The notes under the pieces: model-generated
The model's database searches: none
What the model was told of the DNA's origin: nothing
Seen by the model: only the letters and a program-made list of their open reading frames with translations
NCBI GenBank assembly: GCA_048213135.1
Contig: PS015030.1
Coordinates: 213,424-260,354 of the forward strand
Direction: 5' to 3'
DNA length: 46,931 bases
DNA from: Reclinomonas americana ATCC 50394
Taxonomy: Eukaryota; Jakobida; Jakobea; Jakobida
In this document: positions 12,326 to 23,400 of the stretch, piece by piece
How the letters are laid out: each line of letters starts with the position of its first letter
Position numbering within the stretch: position 1 is the first letter of the stretch
Made by a program: the position numbers and the translations under genes

Positions 12326-13008
12326 TGTTTGCACACAAAAGAAAAAAGTGTAATGTGAGAAAGTCTGATCAACTGAATGAATTATGAATTATTTTATGAA
12401 TTGTTTAGTTTGTTTTATTATTATTAACATATGATCAGTGTGCGAAGCACATAGCCGTCGTTCTCCGCAAAAATAAAAAAAAATCAAGCTGGGTTGAAGC
12501 GTCTGAGTTCGTTTGCGGTCAAATCCAATTGCGGTCGTAATTGTTCCGACGTTGAAGAAACTGCTTCCCGGAGTGAAGTCCACGGCCAAACAACCCTATG
12601 GCAAGTCATATTTGGCCTCCATATGCGAGGGCATTTTGAGGATGTGAAGAGCAGCGACGTCGAGACTTTGACGCGAAGTCGAAGTCGGAAGAACTCCATC
12701 TCGTATGCACACCCACGTCAGATCGTCTCCTTGATCATGTACATAGCAATACGTAGAACGCAGGCAGTCAGACACTGGAGGAGGAGGACAAGGAGATCGA
12801 GAAGACTAGCAGGGCGCTGCGGCATAGAATGGCCACGATCTAAATAGCCAGAAGCGCGGGACTCAGCATGCAGCTGCGTCGCTGCTGTTGCTGTTGTTGT
12901 TGTCAACTTGAAAGCAACGACATCATTTCACTCGACTCCCCCTCGCCCACCACTACGTTTCCTTTTGTCTCGTTAAAAAAGAAATAACGTAACAGCGGCG
13001 ACGACACA
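12326..13008. other. Intergenic region between AT-hook gene and SIKE-like gene
   Basis: It contains an AT-rich stretch (about 12345-12480, including TTTATTATTATTAAC) just upstream of the AT-hook gene, plausibly its promoter. The palindromic word GACGTC lies at about 12657. Short ORFs occur on both strands (12484-12699 minus, 12494-12847 plus); neither has splice signals or a recognisable product. The 3' UTR of the SIKE-like gene is expected at the right end. Confidence 0.4.
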
Positions 13009-15411
13009 TCAACGTCGTGATCTCAACGGCGGCACCATAAACCCTTGTTGTTGCTGCTGCTGCTGCTGCTGTTGTTCCTCTTGTTGTTGCGGCAGGTGTG
13101 GCGGTCGCGGTGGCGGAGGTGGTGGGGACGGTGAGCGGGATGCGGCGGGTGAAGAAAACGCACTGTTGCCAGTCACACCGCCACCGTCATCGTCATCATC
13201 GTCGTCGTCGTCATCATCATCATCATCATCGTCGTCACCCAACGCCACCATGTCGCGCTCACGGGCCCTCTCCGGCTCGCCACGCAGCGAAGCCAGCTGC
13301 TTCAGTGGTAGTATCGGTGGTCGCATTCCGGCGGGTGGCGACGTTGCCGTCGCGGCAGGGGTGGTGACAGTCGACGACGATGCAGGTGGTGGTGACAAGA
13401 GCGCCGTGCGCAATGCCAAATTCTCCTTCTCCAGCGCGGCAATCTCCATCTGTGGCATGTCATAGATGAGCGCGCACAAATACGACAGCCCTCTATCCCC
13501 CATCGCAGTGACCAACTCACCTGATATTCCGTGGCCTCGGCCTCGCTGTGTGCGGCCGCCAGTCTGGCCAACTCATACATCTCATACAACCGGCTATGCA
13601 AATGCGTGTTCTCCTCGAAACGATCCCTGCTCTCCCGCTCCGCCGCCCCCAGCGACATCTTCAGCTTGACATTCTCCGCCACTACGTCTTGCAGCATGTG
13701 CTGCGGAGGAGGAAGTGCGGCGAGTGAGACCTTGCCGACAACTTTTCAGCAATCGAGCACGCTGTGCGCGCACACCTGCTGCTCCAAAAATCTTGCCACC
13801 ATCACCGACATGGCCTGCTCGTACTGCCGCAATGTGTCCAGCAACAGCAAATCGTCCTCGTCCAATGCACGTTCAGCGGCGACTGCGGTCGTGCCACCGT
13901 CCTCCAGTGGCCTTCTTTCCGCCGCCGTCCGCGCATCTCCCCGCTTCACTGGTGGTGGACTTGGTGCCACGGTGTTCACGGCCGGTGCCGGCGACTCTCG
14001 ATCGTCGGCTGTGGCGCCAGCCGGTGGTGCCGGAAGTGNNNNNNNNNNNNNNNNNNNNGGAAAGAGAAGGGGAAGACGAAGGGGAAGGAACAGGGGGAAG
14101 GAACAGGGGGAAGGGAAACAGGAAGGAGAAGGGGGAAGGAGAAGGGGGAAGGAGAAGCGGGAGGGTGAAGGGGGAGAAGGGAAGAAATGAGATGGGAAGA
14201 GAGAAGAGAGAAGAAAAACGTAAGGAGACAGCGGCAATGCAGTTCAATATCCGCGCATGTCAGAGAGGATGTGAAGGCGGGAGTAGAATGTGCACGTGCG
14301 AGAGAGGGAGAGACAGAACGTTGGAAACCCGATCGACAGCACTCAGTACCACGGCACGCACCATCCAGACGAGGCACAGCAGGCGATTGACCACCTGCCG
14401 ATCCACTTCTTGCATGAGACGGGGTCGACTGCTGCTGCTGTTGCAGCTGCTGTTGTGCCATCAACACAGGAACAGGCGGTGGCGGTGGTGGTGTTTGCGA
14501 CACGGCACCGCCGGCCGCCGAGGGACTCCTCTGAAATGCAGAGGGCGACGATAATGATCCATCGGGAGTGGAGACGCGCTTCGAGGCGACGCTATTCTGT
14601 GGTGCGTGGAACGGGAGAGAGGAATGAGAGATAGGAAACGCGAGACGAAAAGAAGGAGTCACAGCAATGACGTGTGTCACTGCAACAGATCCTCGCACTC
14701 AAACAACTGGCGAGTGCACAAGAGGCCAAACACGGATGCCCAGCAGAGAGAGAGAAAGAGGGAGGAAGTGGGAGAGAGTGAACGATTTCAGCATTTGTAT
14801 GTGCAANNNNNNNNNNNNNNNNNNNNNNNNNNNNNNNNNNNNNNNNNNNNNNNNNNNNNNNNNNNNNNNNNNNNNNNNNNNNNNNNNNNNNNNNNNNNNN
14901 NNNNNNNNNNNNNNNNNNNNNNNNNNNNNNNNNNNNNNNNNNNNNNNNNNNNNNNNNNNNNNNNNNNNNNNNNNNNNNNNNNNNNNNNNNNNNNNNNNNN
15001 NNNNNNNNNNNNNNNNNNNNNNNNNNNNNNNNNNNNNNNNNNNNNNNNNNNNNNNNNNNNNNNNNNNNNNNNNNNNNNNNNNNNNNNNNNNNNNNNNNNN
15101 NNNNNNNNNNNNNNNNNNNNNNNNNNNNNNNNNNNNNNNNNNNNNNNNNNNNNNNNNNNNNNNNNNNNNNNNNNNNNNNNNNNNNNNNNNNNNNNNNNNN
15201 NNNNNNNNNNNNNNNNNNNNNNNNNNNNNNNNNNNNNNNNNNNNNNNNNNNNNNNNNNNNNNNNNNNNNNNNNNNNNNNNNNNNNNNNNNNNNNNNNNNN
15301 NNNNNNNNNNNNNNNNNNNNNNNNNNNNNNNNNNNNNNNNNNNNNNNNNNNNNNNNNNNNNNNNNNNNNNNNNNNNNNNNNNNNNNNNNNNNNNNNNNNN
15401 NNNNNNNNNNN

Positions 15412-15497
<86 letters not shown>

Positions 15498-16049
15498 CAG
15501 AACCTCTGATCAACAGCGCACCTCTTACAGAAGAGAGTCTCTGCCTCCCTCCCTCCCTCTCTGCGTGTGTGTGTGTGTGCGTGTGTGTGTAAGAGAGAGT
15601 GTGTGTGAGAGAGAGTGTGTGAATGTGTGAGAGAGTGTTAAGGCACCCTTGTTCCTTTGCACCTTTGTGCGCCTAAGTCGCCACCTACACGCACTTTATC
15701 TCACGCAGTCTCTCTTTCTCTTTCACACACACACGCGTCTGTCTTGTCTCTCTCTCACACACACTTCTCACCTTCAATGAGGCCGCGCGCGAATGCAAAC
15801 TTGACAGTAAGTGTTGACTGTGCAACAGAGAGAGAGAGAGACAGACAAAGAGTGTGTGTGAGAGAGTGAGTGACTTCCGAAAAGACACGCATCTCACGCA
15901 ACGTGTGTTCCAGTTGCGCTTGTAACGTGTTGACAGAGCGTGTCAACTCAACTGTGAGCGTGAGTGTGTGTGTGTGAGAGAGAGAGTGAGTGACAAAGAA
16001 ACAAGGGCCATCTTCATCGCAACAAAACACACTCACCAAAGTTGAACAT
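13009..16049 (-). CDS. Coiled-coil protein resembling SIKE/FGFR1OP2 family, with Asp, Gln and Pro tracts
   Basis: Exons that join in phase: 16037-16049 (only 13 nt, start MFNF), a second exon from 15951 (ELTRSVNTLQAQLEHTLREM), then unresolved exons around gaps 14807-15411 and 14039-14058 (one at about 14388-14598, Pro/Gln-rich), then about 14038-13776, 13521-13700 and 13009-13449 with the stop at 13009. The helices LRQYEQAMSVMVARFLEQQ, QDVVAENVKLKM and ALEKENLALRTALL follow the order and spacing of SIKE/FGFR1OP2 coiled coils, which in animals are STRIPAK-associated scaffolds. The last exon carries a run of 17 aspartates, PPPPPP, and glutamine runs encoded by triplet repeats. The SIKE call rests on helix pattern only; a generic coiled-coil protein is the alternative. 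Confidence 0.55.
14807..15660. other. 605-nt gap followed by (GT)n(GA)n microsatellite in an intron of the SIKE-like gene
   Basis: The N run 14807-15411 ends directly in about 50 nt of (GT)n followed by (GA)n, then further GTGTGT/GAGAGA blocks to about 15640. I see no exon in the readable part. The N run probably marks an assembly break on this repeat. Confidence 0.8.
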
Positions 16050-17076
16050 TTTCCGCTCGTGGACACGGTGTGCGCACTCTTGTGCCTCACTCTTTCGCAC
16101 ACACACAGACGCGCAGACGCAGAGACTCGCTCTCTCGCTCTTGTGAGTGGAGAGTGAAATCGACAACGCGCAGGACAGCGGACGGTCATCCAATGTGTTG
16201 GCGTTTTCTTTAGTCTCGCTGGATGGCCAGCCCGTCGCTGCTGTGATGATCACAATGCACAACTCTCTATGCTGTTCCGGCGTATAAAACCGACATTGCT
16301 CTGTCGACGTCGTGAAAAGATGCTCCACAGTCGTCGAACCGCAACTGCAAAGCGCTTTCCCGTGCGCACACTATGTATGCAAACATGTTTGGCATCTGCC
16401 CCTGATGCGTGAAGTTCCAGGAACCCAAGATGAATTCAGCAAACTTGATCAATGCTTTCGCGACGTTTCGAATACCTCTTGTGCTAGGTACGTAACTCGT
16501 GACCGTGCCTGCCAAAAAGCAGCACGAAGTATGCTCGGGAAGGTACCTAGCACCTTCCGATGGAGCGAGCTCGAGCTGCTCAGGAACCGCGGCGGTTCTG
16601 CAGAGTTGCGATTTGAATTCGTCAATTTGCGAAACGCATATTTCTTGAAGATGCCTGCCAACAAGTTACACAGATTACGCGAAGCAATGCGCGTAGTACC
16701 TGCTGATGGCGCGAGCTGCGCAGGAACTGCGGTAATCGATATCAGCCAAGTTCGCGAAGTTCTGAATATCTCTGCCTGCGACGCGCGTAATTCGTGGCCT
16801 CGCCCGGCAGGAACAAGCACAATACCTATACCTCCATACAGCGTTCCTTCGCTTGGACGCCGTGGAGCGCATGCAGCCGCCAGGCAAAACAAACTTCCAA
16901 TCGATATCAGGATCCGAATGCAAGCATGATGCTTTCTTCCTCCCCCTTTCGCTTGTGTATTGATGCCAACTCCCACTCACTGCACCACTCTATTACTCAC
17001 ACAAGCAGCTACAAAATAATCTGTGGCAACTGCAACTTCACAGCACAAAAAAAACAATTTCTGTTTACTTTTGTGA
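16050..17076. other. Divergent promoter region between SIKE-like gene and DDB1, with a degenerate tandem repeat
   Basis: The two genes start back to back. A TATA-like CGTATAAAAC lies at 16281-16290, and TCGACGTCG at about 16304. From 16507 to about 16790 the + strand shows two to three degenerate units beginning GCCTGCCAA (16507, 16652, then GCCTGCGAC at 16773) and containing GGTACCTA/GTACCTGCTGATGG and GAGCTG-CAGGAAC. The unit length is about 120-145 nt. ORFs crossing this repeat on both strands have no splice or family support. Confidence 0.45.
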
Positions 17077-17451
17077 ATGCCTCACGGGCAACGACTTGTC
17101 AACAGGCGACTGAGTGGCGCCGAAAGCAGCTCCTGTGTGAGCGCCTCATGCACTGGCCACTTTGTGTCGCACACAGAGCAGGCACTGGTGGTGTGCAAGG
17201 TGAGAGAGACAGAGAGAGAGAGACAAGAGAGAGACAAGTGAGAGAGAGAGAGAGAGAAACACCGCAGTGAGGCAACAGAGAGAGAGAGAGAGAGAGAGTG
17301 ACTGACGCACACACACACGCACACACACACGCACACACACTGAGAGAGAGAGAGTGAGAAGATGAGCGAAGGTCACGTTTAGGTGTTCTCAGGTGCATGT
17401 TTAGGTGCACTTAGGTGCATGATTAGGTGACTATATCTCTCTAACTTCCTC

Positions 17452-17488
<37 letters not shown>

Positions 17489-20400
17489 ATTAACTTCCTC
17501 TCTCTCNNNNNNNNNNNNNNNNNNNNNNNNNNNNNNNNNNCCCGCCCTCACTCTCACACTCTCTGTCTCCCCTCCCTCTCTCTCACACTCTCTCTCTCTC
17601 TCTCTCTGTGCAGAATGACATTCTCGAGGTGTTTGTGTGGTCGCCCTCCGAGGGCGAGGAGATGGAAGGCGAAGGAGGCGATCGACTGGAGTGTGTGTTG
17701 CAAGAGCGCATGTTTGCGGATGTGGCGGCTGCAGTGTGCATTCCGTCGTCCTCGCGGTGAGTGGTGAGGAGAAGGAAGAGAGTGGAGAGAGCTCCTCCTC
17801 TTCTCCTGCTTGCTTCCTCGTCTGCTGGAACGACACAAGGTAGAAGACGTTGCGACTGTTCTTCTTCCTCCACTGCTTCTTCCTCCTGCACCTTCTGCTC
17901 CGAGGTCGCTGCGTCTTGCTTCCAACCGAGGGTTGAGCTCCTCCTCCTCTCTTCTCCATTCCGTCTTTGCTTCTTCTGCTTGCTTCCTCTTCTCCTGGAA
18001 AGACACAAGGTAGAAGACGTTGCGACTGTTCTTCTTTCTCCACTGCTTCTTCCACTACTTCCTCCTGCGCCTTCTGATTCTTGCTTCCAAGAGACGAAAT
18101 GGGCAGAGTCCTCCTCCCTTCTCCATGTCGTTTTTGCTTCTTCTTCGTGCTGCGATCTTTTTTTGATAAAGGGATCATCGTCTTCGTCTTCTTCTTGCTC
18201 TTATAGTCACATTCTACGAAAGAGACGAAGAGGAACGAAGTGGGCAGAGATTGGAGCTCCTCCCCTGTACTTCTTCCCACCGTAATCGTCGCCTTTCTGC
18301 TGAAAGATACAGAGGGAGTGGGGAATAAGAATGTACAGGAGGGAGCAGAGAGCGATCTTCTTCTTCTCCCCTTTCCTCACCCCCTGCTTCTTGCACGCAT
18401 CACGGTCTCACTACTTCTGTCTTCAAAGAGACGAAGAGGAACGAAGTGGGGGGAGGTGAAGTCTCCGTTACTCTTCTCTCTTTCTCTTGCTTTCTATCCA
18501 TGCGGCGATCTTCGTTTTTGAACAATGCCAGGGGGATGAGAAGACCCTGCTCAACGAAGAAGGGAGAAGCGAGAGGCCTACTCTCTCCTCTGCTGTCGCC
18601 ATCCTCCCCCTCGGCTTCATCGTTCCCTCAGCCTGTCTCCTTTCATCCTTGAGAAAACAGCAACATGTAAGCTTCACTTCTCTTTCTTCCCTTCAATCTC
18701 TTCCCCCTCTCCCTTCCCCTTCACGCCCTCAATCCCCACACCGCGCAGCCTCCGCCGCGATCACCTGCTCCTCGTCGGTGAAGACATGTCCTTTGCGATT
18801 GTGCAATGGAACGAGGAGGCGTGCCGCTTCTGTACCGTCGAGGGCGGCGAGTTGAAGGCGCGCTCCGAGTCCATGGATGAGTTTCCACGGGTGCGCGTTG
18901 TTGTCCACACTCTACTTCTTCATCAACTGTTGTTGATTCTCTCGTGTGCAGTTGCTGTGTCGACCTGTGGTCTGCTGCTCGGGTTTCCGCGGCGATCAGA
19001 GTGCGCAGCGCATCGTGTGTGTCGCCGGTTTCCGTGGCCTGCTGCACGGGCTAGCGGTGGTCGGTGACACGGGGCGCGTGACCACCAAGTTGCCGTTTCG
19101 CTTCCAGTTGTCGCGTGCCACCGAGAAGGACGCCGTGGTGTCCATGTGCTTCCTGGAGGGTCGCGGAGCGCAGGATTGTCAGGCACGTACTTGGTGGAAT
19201 ATGTGTGCGATGTGGCGTTAATGGACGTGCTTTGCAGGGCGTGCCGATTCTGGCCGTCTTGTATCAGGAGGTGGTGCATCGGTTCGACGCTCCACTCGTG
19301 CACGTGCAGTGCTTGGTGCCGAATTTTGCGAGCAGAAGACTGGACCAAGGTTGCGTAAGGGGGGACTAACTTGATTAAGAGGCGATTCTGCGCTCGCTGC
19401 ACTCTAGAGTGCTTTCACCACTGTTTGTATTGTCCTGCTGTCGCACCCACTTCCCATTCTTGCCGTGCGACTTTTGTTTAACGTCTCACTCGCAGTTCAC
19501 TTCTCTCACTTGTCCGCACGCCCTTTGTGCTCCTCGCTGTCTCACGCATTCCGTTACATTGCCCATAACTCACTTTTCTCGCCGTGTCTCTCTCTTCTCC
19601 CACCGCTGCCTGTCACGCGTCAATATTCCAGTGTCTTCTCTCTAATTCAATCTTTCTCCCTTCGTTTCTCCCTGCCACAAACCTTCCTCTCACACCGCCT
19701 TCCCTCTTCTCGCAGGTCCCTGGGCCGTGCGCAACGTCCACCCCCTGAGTTGCCACATCCTCCCCGTCGCACACCTCTCTTCCGCCGTCTCCACGGCGCT
19801 CGTGATCACTCCGTCCTCCGCGCTCTTGTTTTGCGAAGACGGCTTGCTGTTTGAGATTCAGCTGCCGTTCGCCGCCCCCTCTGCATGTGTCCGCCTCGAC
19901 AGACCAGACCTGCCGCAGCACGCCGGGGCCGTGCATCAGTCGGTCTTGTGCGACTCGGCGGGTGCGCTGCATGTGCTGGAGTTGTTTGTCCGCGATCCAA
20001 CACAAGAGCTAGCCGGCAACGTGTGCTCAGTTGCATTCGCCCTTCATTCTCCCCACTCGGTGTGTCCTGCCTAGTTGTTTCGTGACGGTGTTGGCACAGA
20101 TCGGCCCGGCGGAGATCTCCCAAGCTGTGGCGTGCGAATGCACAGTGCTTGCTGTACTGCCGGTGGCGCCGGATCCGGTGGCGTCGTTTGTTGCCATGGT
20201 TGGCTCGTCGTATGGTCACTCGCGGTTGCATCGACTCTCCGGCGCTGCCATCACCCAGTGGGAGTGTGAGGAGTTGGTGAGGCGCGCATGTGGGGAGTTG
20301 TCGATGTGCATGGTGCTGACTTGTTTGCCAACCCAGAATCCCCAATTCACGGAGAGTCGCGGCTCGCTGGTTGATGTGTGCTCGAACGCGCACGGTGTTC

Positions 20401-23400
20401 GCGCGCCATCGTCAACAGATGATGCCGCCTCGGGTTCATCGTCAGCCGGCGACTCACCGGTGCCTGAACTCGTCCTGTATGCCGTGGCGACGCCGTCTGG
20501 TTTCTCGGGCTGGAGCGAGAGCAAGCTGACTCCGACATCGATTGTGCACAAGATTCGGCACGGCCGACGGGCGAATGAGCTGGCCGAGGCGATTCCGCTC
20601 GAGGGTTGTCCGACTGTATTAGCGTGAGTTCATGGGGGGCGAGGAGAGGGAAAGGAGAGGGAGTTCAGGAGGGAAAGGGAGAGGGAGTGGGAGACAGGAA
20701 GCGAAACTGAGCGAGGGAAAGCGACCGTCTTGTTTGTGATATGCAAGCCAGCCAGGGCACTGATCTCCGAGCTGCAGAGTGCAAGATATCCTGACTCTGC
20801 TATCGATGAGCGGAGCGCAGCCACGTGCAATGACACAGAGCTCTTCTGTCTCCCTCTCTCGTCTTCTCTCTCCATGCGCCTTCTGTCCCTTGATCCTCAC
20901 TGTGTTTTGCATGCTTTCTTGCTGACGCTGAGCGCACATTTGAGTTTGATGCATAGAGGCGCGTGTTGTCATCATATGCCTACAAATGTTTATGTCGCAG
21001 GTTCTCAGTGCAGCCGTCGCAACCATTCCACACGCACCTGGCCTTTGTGTACTCGGCCTCATCGCAAACCGTCTTCATGTCGGTGGAGCACGCCGAGTTC
21101 GAGTCCACCTCGCTGGCCCCGGCCCTCGTTGAGGACGCTGTGACGTTGGCCATGGGCGCTGTGTGCCAGGCGTGGGTGGTACAAGTGACGGCGAGTGGTG
21201 TCCGGTCGGTACGCTGTTCGCCTTCGTTGCAGCTGGCTGACACGTGGTCGCCTCTGTCGGAGACCGCTGTGTCGCATGCAGCCGTCGGTTTGACCAAGGT
21301 GTGGTGGGGGAAGGCGATTTGACATGAGTTCTCACCTGTGATTGGTGTTCTGTTGTCGTGTTCTCCGCTTCTTCGACATATGATGCGATAGAGCAAGAGA
21401 GTATTGGACTGAGAGACACAGGGACTGAGATTCAGTTGCAAGAGAAGGAGAGTGAGAAGAGTGAGGGAAGGAGGGTGAGAGCTGTGGGAGACAGACAGGG
21501 AGAGCGAAAGGAGAGAGGGAGAGAAAGGGAGGAAGGAGAGTGAGAGCCACGCTCACCTACCTTTTGCCTCCAGGTCCTGGTGAACTGTGCCGCCGAACTG
21601 CACCTGTTGGAAGTGTCGTCGGCGCACGGGCGACTGGCGGTGCTAAAGTCGGTCGATCTCGGCTTGCAGGCGTCGTGTGTGGCGCTCGACGAGAAGCAGG
21701 ATGGCGGTGCGAAGTTTGAAGTCAGCTTGACTGCACCGTGATTTACCACGCCACTCACTCGCCGCACGCGACTCATCAGGCTGCCTGTGCGCCGTTGGTT
21801 CTTGGACGGAAAATGCCCTCCAAATTCTGCGATGGACGGCAGCGCAGGGTTTCGAGAGTTTGTACACATTGGTCAGTTCGTACATGTCATCACACTTGAA
21901 GCTGCCCTCATCTGCGTTAACTTTCCAATCGGCAGCACTTGGGCCTCGAGCACGCCTCATCCGTGGTTATTGTGAATGACATGGCGGCTTCATCGCGAAA
22001 TCGACACGCTGAGAGGTGTCTTGTGGCGTGCGGTCTATCCGACGGCAGCGCCATGTGGGGTCGCATCGATGTGCATGCGGACGGGCGGAGGGTGGAAGGT
22101 GCGTTACGATACAGAGAGAGAGAGAGAGGAATCTCTGGAATTATCTCTTCATTCAAACTATTATTATCCGCAGCCTCCCTCTCAACTGCTGTGATTGGCG
22201 CACAAAGTGTTTCCTGTGAGCGGCTGAGTGTGCACGGAGGCACAGGTACGCATGTATGCAGCCGCAACCGTCCGTGTGCGCGGTTGCTCACTGTCTTTGC
22301 CGTCCTCGTACAGCATTCTATCTGCAGAGTGATCAGGATGCGCTGGTGACGGTGAAAGAGATCGATGCCGGTGACCACCGTTTCGCGGTGGACCGAGTGT
22401 GTCATCAACGAGCTGCACCGCATCACAGTGCATGTGCGCTGCGCACACCGTACACGGCGGAGAGCACGGCAATGGCGGTTGTGATTGGCGACGACAGCGC
22501 AGGTGCGTGGCGGGTGACGCAGGGAGCGATGAACGCGACCAGAGTGTTAACGAGCCAATTGCAGATGCCGGTTTTTTGGTCATTGACGTGGAGGCCCAGG
22601 CGCGTGTTGTCTTTGAGCCGACGGTCGTACAGAACTTGGCGGCAGAGCACGTGTGTGTGATGCCAGCGTGGAGATGTGTGGCGGTGATTGGCGAGGACTC
22701 GAGGGGGATGGTGAGGAACAAGGGGCAAAAAGGGAAAGGGAGATGGTGGGGAATGGGACAGTGAGAGGAGAACGGAGACTGGATTATGACCATCAGGTGG
22801 TGAGAGATGTTGCCTGCAAATCAAGAGATGTTTGTACATCGCTAAATGGGCGATGGGGAGAGCACAAAGAGAGTGGACGGGAGAGCGATGGTAGAAGAGG
22901 CAGAGAGATAGGCTCGAGCTAAGTATGGCAAAAGCCGCTGGAAGAGGACTTTGCTTGGTGAGAAAGAAAGAGATGAATCTCATCTTCCGCTTATCACAGT
23001 CGAGTCTGTGTTTCTTCGACATGGACGACATGAGTCAGGAGCTGCATCGCGAAACCATGCCACAGCTGGGGAACGTCTTTTCCGCCATGTGCCCGCTGAA
23101 CCTGACGATAACCGCCGGTCAACAGCAAGTGTGGTACGCGATCTCTTCTGCTCTCCTTTTCCTTCTCTTTCTCTCCCTCTCCCTTTCCCTTTCTCTTTCC
23201 CCCTTTCTCTCCCTCTCCCTCTCCCTCTCCCTTCCCCTCCCCCTCCCCCCTCCCTTCTTCCCAGCCTGTCACATTCTCTTTCTCCCTAAAGGCCTGGTGA
23301 GCTTTGTCGTTTTTCTCACTTTTCTAATAGTGTCCTCGCGGTCGTGTCGCAAATGAGTCCAGCACTCTTGTCGCTCTGGTATCTGCATCGTCGGGCAGAG

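Noticed and set aside
12494-12847. A + strand frame of 117 codons suggesting a transposase fragment
   Set aside because: I could not find any transposase motif, terminal repeats or homologous second copy.
16312-16929. A 205-codon + strand frame and a 175-codon minus frame between the SIKE-like gene and DDB1
   Set aside because: Both run over a degenerate tandem repeat, show no domain, and have no splice or start context; the region fits a divergent promoter.
22401-22445. Alternative DDB1 frame reading VINELHRITVH, which looks like a DDB1 strand
   Set aside because: It would need two frameshifts. The exon 22314-22502 is open in another frame whose whole length aligns with DDB1 in order and whose splice phases fit.
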